This document shows positions 11,935 to 26,325 of a DNA stretch of 64,000 nucleotides, piece by piece. The notes below the pieces were generated by a model. That model saw nothing but the letters and a program-made list of their open reading frames with translations, was not told the origin of the DNA and made no database searches. Source of the stretch: Auanema rhodensis (taxonomy: Eukaryota; Nematoda; Chromadorea; Rhabditida; Rhabditidae); NCBI GenBank assembly GCA_964057225.1, contig OZ059897.1, forward strand, positions 19,654,001-19,718,000. Direction: 5' to 3'. Position 1 is the stretch's first letter, and every line of letters begins with the position of its first letter. Position numbers and translations under genes: made by a program.

Positions 11935-14900
11935 GAATGCACTATACTACATTGAGAAACGCTTAATACAAAAATTAGTTATGATCGTTTGAAAAATGAT
12001 GCATTAGTGTATGTTGAGTTTCCATGTACACTCAACATTGCTTCCAAAAACATTTTGACAAAAATTTTTTCGAAAAATTTCAAAATAATTTAGCAAAAAG
12101 TAGATGTTTTTAGATTCCATTTCTCAAGGAAAAGACGATAGACAATGTTATTCAACGAAAAAATTAATTCTTCAGGGTGAAAATCGAGGATATAAGTGTG
12201 AACTTATATCAGTTGATATCTCGGTGCATTTTTAAGCTAGCGCAAATCTGATAACACAGATCGACGCAGCTTAAAAATCCGCATCGAATGCACTATACTA
12301 CATTGAGAAACGCTTAATACAAAAATTAGTTATGATCGTTTGAAAAATGATGCATTAGTGTATGTTGAGTTTCCATGTACACTCAACATTGCTTCCAAAA
12401 ACATTTTGACAAAAATTTTTTCGAAAAATTTCAAAATAATTTAGCAAAAAGTAGATGTTTTTAGATTCCTTTTTTCAAGGCAAAGACGATGGACAATGTT
12501 ATTCAACGAAAAAATTATTTCTTCAGGGTGAAAATCGAGGATATAAGTGTGAACTTATATCAGTTGATATCTCGGTGCATTTTTAAGCTAGCGCAAATCT
12601 GATAACACAGATCGACGCAGCTTAAAAATCCGCATCGAATGCACTATACTACATTGAGAAACGCTTAATACAAAAATTAGTTATGATCGTTTGAAAAATG
12701 ATGCATTAGTGTATGTTGAGTTTCCATGTACACTCAACATTGCTTCCAAAAACATTTTGACAAAAATTTTTTCGAAAAATTTCAAAATAATTAAGCAAAA
12801 AGTAGATGTTTTTAGATTCCTTTTTTCAAGGCAAAGACGATGGACAATGTTATTCAACGAAAAAATTAATTCTTCAGGGTGAAAATCGGGTATATATGTG
12901 TGAACTTATATCAGTTGATATCTCGGTGCATTTTTAAGCTAGCGCAAATCTGATAACACAGATCGACGCAGCTTGAAAATCCGCATCGAATGCACTATAC
13001 TACATTGAGAAACGCTTAATACAAAAATTAGTTATGATCGTTTGAAAAATGATGCATTAGTGTATGTTGAGTTTCCATGTACACTCAACATTGCTTCCAA
13101 AAACATTTTGACAAAACTTTTTTCGAAAAATTTCAAAATAATTTAGCAAAAAGTAGATGTTTTTAAATTCCATTTTTCAAGGCAAAGACGATGGACAATG
13201 TTATTCAACGAAAAAATTAATTCTTCAGGGTGAAAATCGAGGATATAAGTGTGAACTTATATCAGTTGATATCTCGGTGCATTTTTAAGCTAGCGCAAAT
13301 CTGATAACACAGATCGACGCAGCTTAAAAATCCGCATCGAATGCACTATACTACATTGAGAAACGCTTAATACAAAAATTAGTTATGATCGTTTGAAAAA
13401 TGATGCATTAGTGTATGTTGAGTTTCCATGTACACTCAACATTGCTTCCAAAAACATTTTGACAAAAATTTTTTCGAAAAATTTCAAAATAATTTAGCAA
13501 AAAGTAGATGTTTTTAGATTCCATTTTTCAAGGCAAAGACGATAGACAATGTTATTCAACGAAAAAATTAATTCTTCAGGGTGAAAATCGAGGATATAAG
13601 TGTGAACTTATATCAGTTGATATCTCGGTGCATTTTTAAGCTAGCGCAAATCTGATAACACAGATCGACGCAGCTTAAAAATCCGCATCGAATGCACTAT
13701 ACTACATTGAGAAACGCTTAATACAAAAATTAGTTATGATCGTTTGAAAAATGATGCATTAGTGTATGTTGAGTTTCCATGTACACTCAACATTGCTTCC
13801 AAAAACATTTTGACAAAAATTTTTTCGAAAAATTTCAAAATAATTTAGCAAAAAGTAGATGTTTTTAGATTCCTTTTTTCAAGGCAAAGACGATGGACAA
13901 TGTTATTCAACGAAAAAATTAATTCTTCAGGGTGAAAATCGGGTATATATGTGTGAACTTATATCAGTTGATATCTCGGTGCATTTTTAAGCTAGCGCAA
14001 ATCTGATAACACAGATCGACGCAGCTTGAAAATCCGCATCGAATGCACTATACTACATTGAGAAACGCTTAATACAAAAATTAGTTATGATCGTTTGAAA
14101 AATGATGCATTAGTGTATGTTGAGTTTCCATGTACACTCAACATTGCTTCCAAAAACATTTTGACAAAAATTTTTTCGAAAAATTTCAAAATAATTTAGC
14201 AAAAAGTAGATGTTTTTAGATTCCTTTTTTCAAGGCAAAGACGATGGACAATGTTATTCAACGAAAAAATTAATTCTTCAGGGTGAAAATCGGGTATATA
14301 TGTGTGAACTTATATCAGTTGATATCTCGGTGCATTTTTAAGCTAGCGCAAATCTGATAACACAGATCGACGCAGCTTGAAAATCCGCATCGAATGCACT
14401 ATACTACATTGAGAAACGCTTAATACAAAAATTAGTTATGATCGTTTGAAAAATGATGCATTAGTGTATGTTGAGTTTCCATGTACACTCAACATTGCTT
14501 CCAAAAACATTTTGACAAAAATTTTTTCGAAAAATTTCAAAATAATTTAGCAAAAAGTAGATGTTTTTAGATTCCTTTTTTCAAGGCAAAGACGATGGAC
14601 AATGTTATTCAACGAAAAAATTAATTCTTCAGGGTGAAAATCGGGTATATATGTGTGAACTTATATCAGTTGATATCTCGGTGCATTTTTAAGCTAGCGC
14701 AAATCTGATAACACAGATCGACGCAGCTTGAAAATCCGCATCGAATGCACTATACTACATTGAGAAACGCTTAATACAAAAATTAGTTATGATCGTTTGA
14801 AAAATGATGCATTAGTGTATGTTGAGTTTCCATGTACACTCAACATTGCTTCCAAAAACATTTTGACAAAAATTTTTTCGAAAAATTTCAAAATAATTTA

Positions 14901-15444
14901 GCAAAAAGTAGATGTTTTTAGATTCCTTTTTTCAAGGCAAAGACGATGGACAATGTTATTCAACGAAAAAATTAATTCTTCAGGGTGAAAATCGGGTATA
15001 TATGTGTGAACTTATATCAGTTGATATCTCGGTGCATTTTTAAGCTAGCGCAAATCTGATAACACAGATCGACGCAGCTTGAAAATCCGCATCAAATGCA
15101 CTATACTACATTGAGAAACGCTTAATACAAAAATTAGTTATGATCGTTTGAAAAATGATGCATTAGTGTATGTTGAGTTTCCATGTACACTCAACATTGC
15201 TTCCAAAAACATTTTGACAAAAATTTTTTCGAAAAATTTCAAAATAATTTAGCAAAAAGTAGATGTTTTTAGATTCCTTTTTTCAAGGCAAAGACGATGG
15301 ACAATGTTATTCAACGAAAAAATTAATTCTTCAGGGTGAAAATCGGGTATATATGTGTGAACTTATATCAGTTGATATCTCGGTGCATTTTTAAGCTAGC
15401 GCAAATCTGATAACACAGATCGACGCAGCTTGAAAATCCGCATC
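11935..15444 (+). repeat. 10-mer higher-order repeat (3510 bp), copy 2
   Basis: The first nine monomers match copy 1 base for base as far as I can see, including the private T157A change (unit 12637) and A130C/G179A (unit 12988). The tenth monomer is GGGTAT type rather than a CATTTCTC marker, and its junction reads GCATCAAATG just before 15100. Sharing of T157A only with copy 1 marks these two as the most recent duplication of the four. Confidence 0.85.
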
Positions 15445-18400
15445 GAATGCACTATACTACATTGAGAAACGCTTAATACAAAAATTAGTTATGATCGTTT
15501 GAAAAATGATGCATTAGTGTATGTTGAGTTTCCATGTACACTCAACATTGCTTCCAAAAACATTTTGACAAAAATTTTTTCGAAAAATTTCAAAATAATT
15601 TAGCAAAAAGTAGATGTTTTTAGATTCCATTTCTCAAGGAAAAGACGATAGACAATGTTATTCAACGAAAAAATTAATTCTTCAGGGTGAAAATCGAGGA
15701 TATAAGTGTGAACTTATATCAGTTGATATCTCGGTGCATTTTTAAGCTAGCGCAAATCTGATAACACAGATCGACGCAGCTTAAAAATCCGCATCGAATG
15801 CACTATACTACATTGAGAAACGCTTAATACAAAAATTAGTTATGATCGTTTGAAAAATGATGCATTAGTGTATGTTGAGTTTCCATGTACACTCAACATT
15901 GCTTCCAAAAACATTTTGACAAAAATTTTTTCGAAAAATTTCAAAATAATTTAGCAAAAAGTAGATGTTTTTAGATTCCTTTTTTCAAGGCAAAGACGAT
16001 GGACAATGTTATTCAACGAAAAAATTATTTCTTCAGGGTGAAAATCGAGGATATAAGTGTGAACTTATATCAGTTGATATCTCGGTGCATTTTTAAGCTA
16101 GCGCAAATCTGATAACACAGATCGACGCAGCTTAAAAATCCGCATCGAATGCACTATACTACATTGAGAAACGCTTAATACAAAAATTAGTTATGATCGT
16201 TTGAAAAATGATGCATTAGTGTATGTTGAGTTTCCATGTACACTCAACATTGCTTCCAAAAACATTTTGACAAAAATTTTTTCGAAAAATTTCAAAATAA
16301 TTTAGCAAAAAGTAGATGTTTTTAGATTCCTTTTTTCAAGGCAAAGACGATGGACAATGTTATTCAACGAAAAAATTAATTCTTCAGGGTGAAAATCGGG
16401 TATATATGTGTGAACTTATATCAGTTGATATCTCGGTGCATTTTTAAGCTAGCGCAAATCTGATAACACAGATCGACGCAGCTTGAAAATCCGCATCGAA
16501 TGCACTATACTACATTGAGAAACGCTTAATACAAAAATTAGTTATGATCGTTTGAAAAATGATGCATTAGTGTATGTTGAGTTTCCATGTACACTCAACA
16601 TTGCTTCCAAAAACATTTTGACAAAACTTTTTTCGAAAAATTTCAAAATAATTTAGCAAAAAGTAGATGTTTTTAAATTCCATTTTTTAAGGCAAAGACG
16701 ATGGACAATGTTATTCAACGAAAAAATTAATTCTTCAGGGTGAAAATCGAGGATATAAGTGTGAACTTATATCAGTTGATATCTCGGTGCATTTTTAAGC
16801 TAGCGCAAATCTGATAACACAGATCGACGCAGCTTAAAAATCCGCATCGAATGCACTATACTACATTGAGAAACGCTTAATACAAAAATTAGTTATGATC
16901 GTTTGAAAAATGATGCATTAGTGTATGTTGAGTTTCCATGTACACTCAACATTGCTTCCAAAAACATTTTGACAAAACTTTTTTCGAAAAATTTCAAAAT
17001 AATTTAGCAAAAAGTAGATGTTTTTAAATTCCATTTTTCAAGGCAAAGACGATGGACAATGTTATTCAACGAAAAAATTAATTCTTCAGGGTGAAAATCG
17101 AGGATATAAGTGTGAACTTATATCAGTTGATATCTCGGTGCATTTTTAAGCTAGCGCAAATCTGATAACACAGATCGACGCAGCTTAAAAATCCGCATCG
17201 AATGCACTATACTACATTGAGAAACGCTTAATACAAAAATTAGTTATGATCGTTTGAAAAATGATGCATTAGTGTATGTTGAGTTTCCATGTACACTCAA
17301 CATTGCTTCCAAAAACATTTTGACAAAAATTTTTTCGAAAAATTTCAAAATAATTTAGCAAAAAGTAGATGTTTTTAGATTCCATTTTTCAAGGCAAAGA
17401 CGATAGACAATGTTATTCAACGAAAAAATTAATTCTTCAGGGTGAAAATCGAGGATATAAGTGTGAACTTATATCAGTTGATATCTCGGTGCATTTTTAA
17501 GCTAGCGCAAATCTGATAACACAGATCGACGCAGCTTAAAAATCCGCATCGAATGCACTATACTACATTGAGAAACGCTTAATACAAAAATTAGTTATGA
17601 TCGTTTGAAAAATGATGCATTAGTGTATGTTGAGTTTCCATGTACACTCAACATTGCTTCCAAAAACATTTTGACAAAAATTTTTTCGAAAAATTTCAAA
17701 ATAATTTAGCAAAAAGTAGATGTTTTTAGATTCCTTTTTTCAAGGCAAAGACGATGGACAATGTTATTCAACGAAAAAATTAATTCTTCAGGGTGAAAAT
17801 CGGGTATATATGTGTGAACTTATATCAGTTGATATCTCGGTGCATTTTTAAGCTAGCGCAAATCTGATAACACAGATCGACGCAGCTTGAAAATCCGCAT
17901 CGAATGCACTATACTACATTGAGAAACGCTTAATACAAAAATTAGTTATGATCGTTTGAAAAATGATGCATTAGTGTATGTTGAGTTTCCATGTACACTC
18001 AACATTGCTTCCAAAAACATTTTGACAAAACTTTTTTCGAAAAATTTCAAAATAATTTAGCAAAAAGTAGATGTTTTTAAATTCCATTTTTCAAGGCAAA
18101 GACGATGGACAATGTTATTCAACGAAAAAATTAATTCTTCAGGGTGAAAATCGAGGATATAAGTGTGAACTTATATCAGTTGATATCTCGGTGCATTTTT
18201 AAGCTAGCGCAAATCTGATAACACAGATCGACGCAGCTTAAAAATCCGCATCGAATGCACTATACTACATTGAGAAACGCTTAATACAAAAATTAGTTAT
18301 GATCGTTTGAAAAATGATGCATTAGTGTATGTTGAGTTTCCATGTACACTCAACATTGCTTCCAAAAACATTTTGACAAAAATTTTTTCGAAAAATTTCA

Positions 18401-18954
18401 AAATAATTTAGCAAAAAGTAGATGTTTTTAGATTCCATTTTTCAAGGCAAAGACGATAGACAATGTTATTCAACGAAAAAATTAATTCTTCAGGGTGAAA
18501 ATCGAGGATATAAGTGTGAACTTATATCAGTTGATATCTCGGTGCATTTTTAAGCTAGCGCAAATCTGATAACACAGATCGACGCAGCTTAAAAATCCGC
18601 ATCGAATGCACTATACTACATTGAGAAACGCTTAATACAAAAATTAGTTATGATCGTTTGAAAAATGATGCATTAGTGTATGTTGAGTTTCCATGTACAC
18701 TCAACATTGCTTCCAAAAACATTTTGACAAAAATTTTTTCGAAAAATTTCAAAATAATTTAGCAAAAAGTAGATGTTTTTAGATTCCTTTTTTCAAGGCA
18801 AAGACGATGGACAATGTTATTCAACGAAAAAATTAATTCTTCAGGGTGAAAATCGGGTATATATGTGTGAACTTATATCAGTTGATATCTCGGTGCATTT
18901 TTAAGCTAGCGCAAATCTGATAACACAGATCGACGCAGCTTGAAAATCCGCATC
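15445..18954 (+). repeat. 10-mer higher-order repeat (3510 bp), copy 3, with internal duplication
   Basis: It starts with the CATTTCTC marker and A233T monomer like the other copies, but the third monomer (16147) lacks T157A. A130C/G179A monomers occur at 16498, 16849 and 17902. The trio A130C-type, GATAG-type, GGGTAT-type at 16849-17901 is repeated at 17902-18954 (1053 bp), replacing the run of GGGTAT monomers. Total length stays 3510 bp. Confidence 0.8.
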
Positions 18955-21762
18955 GAATGCACTATACTACATTGAGAAACGCTTAATACAAAAATTAGTT
19001 ATGATCGTTTGAAAAATGATGCATTAGTGTATGTTGAGTTTCCATGTACACTCAACATTGCTTCCAAAAACATTTTGACAAAAATTTTTTCGAAAAATTT
19101 CAAAATAATTTAGCAAAAAGTAGATGTTTTTAGATTCCATTTCTCAAGGAAAAGACGATAGACAATGTTATTCAACGAAAAAATTAATTCTTCAGGGTGA
19201 AAATCGAGGATATAAGTGTGAACTTATATCAGTTGATATCTCGGTGCATTTTTAAGCTAGCGCAAATCTGATAACACAGATCGACGCAGCTTAAAAATCC
19301 GCATCGAATGCACTATACTACATTGAGAAACGCTTAATACAAAAATTAGTTATGATCGTTTGAAAAATGATGCATTAGTGTATGTTGAGTTTCCATGTAC
19401 ACTCAACATTGCTTCCAAAAACATTTTGACAAAAATTTTTTCGAAAAATTTCAAAATAATTTAGCAAAAAGTAGATGTTTTTAGATTCCTTTTTTCAAGG
19501 CAAAGACGATGGACAATGTTATTCAACGAAAAAATTATTTCTTCAGGGTGAAAATCGAGGATATAAGTGTGAACTTATATCAGTTGATATCTCGGTGCAT
19601 TTTTAAGCTAGCGCAAATCTGATAACACAGATCGACGCAGCTTAAAAATCCGCATCGAATGCACTATACTACATTGAGAAACGCTTAATACAAAAATTAG
19701 TTATGATCGTTTGAAAAATGATGCATTAGTGTATGTTGAGTTTCCATGTACACTCAACATTGCTTCCAAAAACATTTTGACAAAAATTTTTTCGAAAAAT
19801 TTCGAAATAATTTAGCAAAAAGTAGATGTTTTTAGATTCCTTTTTTCAAGGCAAAGACGATGGACAATGTTATTCAACGAAAAAATTAATTCTTCAGGGT
19901 GAAAATCGGGTATATATGTGTGAACTTATATCAGTTGATATCTCGGTGCATTTTTAAGCTAGCGCAAATCTGATAACACAGATCGACGCAGCTTGAAAAT
20001 CCGCATCGAATGCACTATACTACATTGAGAAACGCTTAATACAAAAATTAGTTATGATCGTTTGAAAAATGATGCATTAGTGTATGTTGAGTTTCCATGT
20101 ACACTCAACATTGCTTCCAAAAACATTTTGACAAAACTTTTTTCGAAAAATTTCAAAATAATTTAGCAAAAAGTAGATGTTTTTAAATTCCATTTTTCAA
20201 GGCAAAGACGATGGACAATGTTATTCAACGAAAAAATTAATTCTTCAGGGTGAAAATCGAGGATATAAGTGTGAACTTATATCAGTTGATATCTCGGTGC
20301 ATTTTTAAGCTAGCGCAAATCTGATAACACAGATCGACGCAGCTTAAAAATCCGCATCGAATGCACTATACTACATTGAGAAACGCTTAATACAAAAATT
20401 AGTTATGATCGTTTGAAAAATGATGCATTAGTGTATGTTGAGTTTCCATGTACACTCAACATTGCTTCCAAAAACATTTTGACAAAACTTTTTTCGAAAA
20501 ATTTCAAAATAATTTAGCAAAAAGTAGATGTTTTTAAATTCCATTTTTCAAGGCAAAGACGATGGACAATGTTATTCAACGAAAAAATTAATTCTTCAGG
20601 GTGAAAATCGAGGATATAAGTGTGAACTTATATCAGTTGATATCTCGGTGCATTTTTAAGCTAGCGCAAATCTGATAACACAGATCGACGCAGCTTAAAA
20701 ATCCGCATCGAATGCACTATACTACATTGAGAAACGCTTAATACAAAAATTAGTTATGATCGTTTGAAAAATGATGCATTAGTGTATGTTGAGTTTCCAT
20801 GTACACTCAACATTGCTTCCAAAAACATTTTGACAAAAATTTTTTCGAAAAATTTCAAAATAATTTAGCAAAAAGTAGATGTTTTTAGATTCCATTTTTC
20901 AAGGCAAAGACGATAGACAATGTTATTCAACGAAAAAATTAATTCTTCAGGGTGAAAATCGAGGATATAAGTGTGAACTTATATCAGTTGATATCTCGGT
21001 GCATTTTTAAGCTAGCGCAAATCTGATAACACAGATCGACGCAGCTTAAAAATCCGCATCGAATGCACTATACTACATTGAGAAACGCTTAATACAAAAA
21101 TTAGTTATGATCGTTTGAAAAATGATGCATTAGTGTATGTTGAGTTTCCATGTACACTCAACATTGCTTCCAAAAACATTTTGACAAAAATTTTTTCGAA
21201 AAATTTCAAAATAATTTAGCAAAAAGTAGATGTTTTTAGATTCCTTTTTTCAAGGCAAAGACGATGGACAATGTTATTCAACGAAAAAATTAATTCTTCA
21301 GGGTGAAAATCGGGTATATATGTGTGAACTTATATCAGTTGATATCTCGGTGCATTTTTAAGCTAGCGCAAATCTGATAACACAGATCGACGCAGCTTGA
21401 AAATCCGCATCGAATGCACTATACTACATTGAGAAACGCTTAATACAAAAATTAGTTATGATCGTTTGAAAAATGATGCATTAGTGTATGTTGAGTTTCC
21501 ATGTACACTCAACATTGCTTCCAAAAACATTTTGACAAAAATTTTTTCGAAAAATTTCAAAATAATTTAGCAAAAAGTAGATGTTTTTAGATTCCTTTTT
21601 TCAAGGCAAAGACGATGGACAATGTTATTCAACGAAAAAATTAATTCTTCAGGGTGAAAATCGGGTATATATGTGTGAACTTATATCAGTTGATATCTCG
21701 GTGCATTTTTAAGCTAGCGCAAATCTGATAACACAGATCGACGCAGCTTGAAAATCCGCATC
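18955..21762 (+). repeat. 10-mer higher-order repeat, copy 4, shortened to eight monomers
   Basis: Order: CATTTCTC marker (18955), A233T (19306), GGGTAT (19657, with a private A to G in TTTCGAAATAA), two A130C/G179A monomers (20008, 20359), GATAG (20710), two GGGTAT (21061, 21412). The doubled A130C monomers link it to copy 3. It passes directly into the 7-mer region. Confidence 0.75.
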
Positions 21763-24219
21763 GAATGCACTATACTACATTGAGAAACGCTTAATACAAA
21801 AATTAGTTATGATCGTTTGAAAAATGATGCATTAGTGTATGTTGAGTTTCCATGTACACTCAACATTGCTTCCAAAAACATTTTGACAAAAATTTTTTCG
21901 AAAAATTTCAAAATAATTTAGCAAAAAGTAGATGTTTTTAGATTCCTTTTTTCAAGGCAAAGACGATGGACAATGTTATTCAACGAAAAAATTAATTCTT
22001 CAGGGTGAAAATCGAGGATATAAGTGTGAACTTATATCAGTTGATATCTCGGTGCATTTTTAAGCTAGCGCAAATCTGATAACACAGATCGACGCAGCTT
22101 AAAAATCCGCATCGAATGCACTATATTACATTGAGAAACACTTGATACAAAAATTAGTTATGATCGTTTGAAAAATGATGCATTAGTGTATGTTGAGTTT
22201 CCATGTACACTCAACATTGCTTCCAAAAACATTTTGACAAAAATTTTTTCGAAAAATTTCAAAATAATTTAGCAAAAAGTAGATGTTTTTAGATTCCTTT
22301 TTTCAAGGCAAAGACGATGGACAATGTTATTCAACGAAAAAATTAATTCTTCAGGGTGAAAATCGAGGATATAAGTGTGAACTTATATCAGTTGATATCT
22401 CGGTGCATTTTTAAGCTAGCGCAAATCTGATAACACAGATCGACGCAGCTTAAAAATCCGCATCGAATGCACTATACTACATTGAGAAAAGCTTAATACA
22501 AAAATTAGTTATGATCGTTTGAAAAATGATGCATTAGTGTATGTTGAGTTTCCATGTACACTCAACATTGCTTCCAAAAACATTTTGACAAAAATTTTTT
22601 CGAAAAATTTCAAAATAATTTAGCAAAAAGTAGATGTTTTTAGATTCCTTTTTTCAAGGCAAAGACGATGGACAATGTTATTCAACGAAAAAATTAATTC
22701 TTCAGGGTGAAAATCGGGTATATATGTGTGAACTTATATCAGTTGATATCTCGGTGCATTTTTAAGCTAGCGCAAATCTGATAACACAGATCGACGCAGC
22801 TTGAAAATCCGCATCGAATGCACTATACTACATTGAGAAACGCTTAATACAAAAATTAGTTATGATCGTTTGAAAAATGATGCATTAGTGTATGTTGAGT
22901 TTCCATGTACACTCAACATTGCTTCCAAAAACATTTTGACAAAAATTTTTTCGAAAAATTTCAAAATAATTTAGCAAAAAGTAGATGTTTTTAGATTCCA
23001 TTTTTCAAGGCAAAGACGATGGACAATGTTATTCAACGAAAAAATTAATTCTTCAGGGTGAAAATCGAGGATATAAGTGTGAACTTATATCAGTTGATAT
23101 CTCGGTGCATTTTTAAGCTAGCGCAAATCTGATAACACAGATCGACGCAGCTTAAAAATCCGCATCGAATGCACTATACTACATTGAGAAACGCTTAATA
23201 CAAAAATTAGTTATGATCGTTTGAAAAATGATGCATTAGTGTATGTTGAGTTTCCATGTACACTCAACATTGCTTCCAAAAACATTTTGACAAAAATTTT
23301 TTCGAAAAATTTCAAAATAATTTAGCAAAAAGTAGATGTTTTTAGATTCCTTTTTTCAAGGCAAAGACGATGGACAATGTTATTCAACGAAAAAATTAAT
23401 TCTTCAGGGTGAAAATCGGGTATATATGTGTGAACTTATATCAGTTGATATCTCGGTGCATTTTTAAGCTAGCGCAAATCTGATAACACAGATCGACGCA
23501 GCTTGAAAATCCGCATCGAATGCACTATACTACATTGAGAAACGCTTAATACAAAAATTAGTTATGATCGTTTGAAAAATGATGCATTAGTGTATGTTGA
23601 GTTTCCATGTACACTCAACATTGCTTCCAAAAACATTTTGACAAAAATTTTTTCGAAAAATTTCAAAATAATTTAGCAAAAAGTAGATGTTTTTAGATTC
23701 CATTTTTCAAGGCAAAGACGATGGACAATGTTATTCAACGAAAAAATTAATTCTTCAGGGTGAAAATCGAGGATATAAGTGTGAACTTATATCAGTTGAT
23801 ATCTCGGTGCATTTTTAAGCTAGCGCAAATCTGATAACACAGATCGACGCAGCTTAAAAATCCGCATCGAATGCACTATACTACATTGAGAAACGCTTAA
23901 TACAAAAATTAGTTATGATCGTTTGAAAAATGATGCATTAGTGTATGTTGAGTTTCCATGTACACTCAACATTGCTTCCAAAAACATTTTGACAAAAATT
24001 TTTTCGAAAAATTTCAAAATAATTTAGCAAAAAGTAGATGTTTTTAGATTCCTTTTTTCAAGGCAAAGACGATGGACAATGTTATTCAACGAAAAAATTA
24101 ATTCTTCAGGGTGAAAATCGGGTATATATGTGTGAACTTATATCAGTTGATATCTCGGTGCATTTTTAAGCTAGCGCAAATCTGATAACACAGATCGACG
24201 CAGCTTGAAAATCCGCATC
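21763..24219 (+). repeat. 7-mer higher-order repeat (2457 bp), copy 1
   Basis: Order: CTTTTTT/GAGG (21763); a monomer with CTATATTAC and AAACACTTGATAC (22114); AAGCTT-bearing GGGTAT (22465); then CATTTTT/GATGG and GGGTAT alternating (22816, 23167, 23518, 23869). The markers recur 2457 bases later (22114 to 24571, 22465 to 24922). Confidence 0.85.
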
Positions 24220-26325
24220 GAATGCACTATACTACATTGAGAAACGCTTAATACAAAAATTAGTTATGATCGTTTGAAAAATGATGCATTAGTGTATGTT
24301 GAGTTTCCATGTACACTCAACATTGCTTCCAAAAACATTTTGACAAAAATTTTTTCGAAAAATTTCAAAATAATTTAGCAAAAAGTAGATGTTTTTAGAT
24401 TCCTTTTTTCAAGGCAAAGACGATGGACAATGTTATTCAACGAAAAAATTAATTCTTCAGGGTGAAAATCGAGGATATAAGTGTGAACTTATATCAGTTG
24501 ATATCTCGGTGCATTTTTAAGCTAGCGCAAATCTGATAACACAGATCGACGCAGCTTAAAAATCCGCATCGAATGCACTATATTACATTGAGAAACACTT
24601 GATACAAAAATTAGTTATGATCGTTTGAAAAATGATGCATTAGTGTATGTTGAGTTTCCATGTACACTCAACATTGCTTCCAAAAACATTTTGACAAAAA
24701 TTTTTTCGAAAAATTTCAAAATAATTTAGCAAAAAGTAGATGTTTTTAGATTCCTTTTTTCAAGGCAAAGACGATGGACAATGTTATTCAACGAAAAAAT
24801 TAATTCTTCAGGGTGAAAATCGAGGATATAAGTGTGAACTTATATCAGTTGATATCTCGGTGCATTTTTAAGCTAGCGCAAATCTGATAACACAGATCGA
24901 CGCAGCTTAAAAATCCGCATCGAATGCACTATACTACATTGAGAAAAGCTTAATACAAAAATTAGTTATGATCGTTTGAAAAATGATGCATTAGTGTATG
25001 TTGAGTTTCCATGTACACTCAACATTGCTTCCAAAAACATTTTGACAAAAATTTTTTCGAAAAATTTCAAAATAATTTAGCAAAAAGTAGATGTTTTTAG
25101 ATTCCTTTTTTCAAGGCAAAGACGATGGACAATGTTATTCAACGAAAAAATTAATTCTTCAGGGTGAAAATCGGGTATATATGTGTGAACTTATATCAGT
25201 TGATATCTCGGTGCATTTTTAAGCTAGCGCAAATCTGATAACACAGATCGACGCAGCTTGAAAATCCGCATCGAATGCACTATACTACATTGAGAAACGC
25301 TTAATACAAAAATTAGTTATGATCGTTTGAAAAATGATGCATTAGTGTATGTTGAGTTTCCATGTACACTCAACATTGCTTCCAAAAACATTTTGACAAA
25401 AATTTTTTCGAAAAATTTCAAAATAATTTAGCAAAAAGTAGATGTTTTTAGATTCCATTTTTCAAGGCAAAGACGATGGACAATGTTATTCAACGAAAAA
25501 ATTAATTCTTCAGGGTGAAAATCGAGGATATAAGTGTGAACTTATATCAGTTGATATCTCGGTGCATTTTTAAGCTAGCGCAAATCTGATAACACAGATC
25601 GACGCAGCTTAAAAATCCGCATCGAATGCACTATACTACATTGAGAAACGCTTAATACAAAAATTAGTTATGATCGTTTGAAAAATGATGCATTAGTGTA
25701 TGTTGAGTTTCCATGTACACTCAACATTGCTTCCAAAAACATTTTGACAAAAATTTTTTCGAAAAATTTCAAAATAATTTAGCAAAAAGTAGATGTTTTT
25801 AGATTCCTTTTTTCAAGGCAAAGACGATGGACAATGTTATTCAACGAAAAAATTAATTCTTCAGGGTGAAAATCGGGTATATATGTGTGAACTTATATCA
25901 GTTGATATCTCGGTGCATTTTTAAGCTAGCGCAAATCTGATAACACAGATCGACGCAGCTTGAAAATCCGCATCGAATGCACTATACTACATTGAGAAAC
26001 GCTTAATACAAAAATTAGTTATGATCGTTTGAAAAATGATGCATTAGTGTATGTTGAGTTTCCATGTACACTCAACATTGCTTCCAAAAACATTTTGACA
26101 AAAATTTTTTCGAAAAATTTCAAAATAATTTAGCAAAAAGTAGATGTTTTTAGATTCCATTTTTCAAGGCAAAGACGATGGACAATGTTATTCAACGAAA
26201 AAATTAATTCTTCAGGGTGAAAATCGAGGATATAAGTGTGAACTTATATCAGTTGATATCTCGGTGCATTTTTAAGCTAGCGCAAATCTGATAACACAGA
26301 TCGACGCAGCTTAAAAATCCGCATC
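24220..26325 (+). repeat. 7-mer higher-order repeat, copy 2 (six monomers matched)
   Basis: Monomers at 24220, 24571, 24922, 25273, 25624 and 25975 match the first six of copy 1 by eye, including CTATATTAC/CACTTGATAC and AAGCTT. The seventh position (26326) instead holds an A233T/GAGG monomer that starts the next block. Confidence 0.85.
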
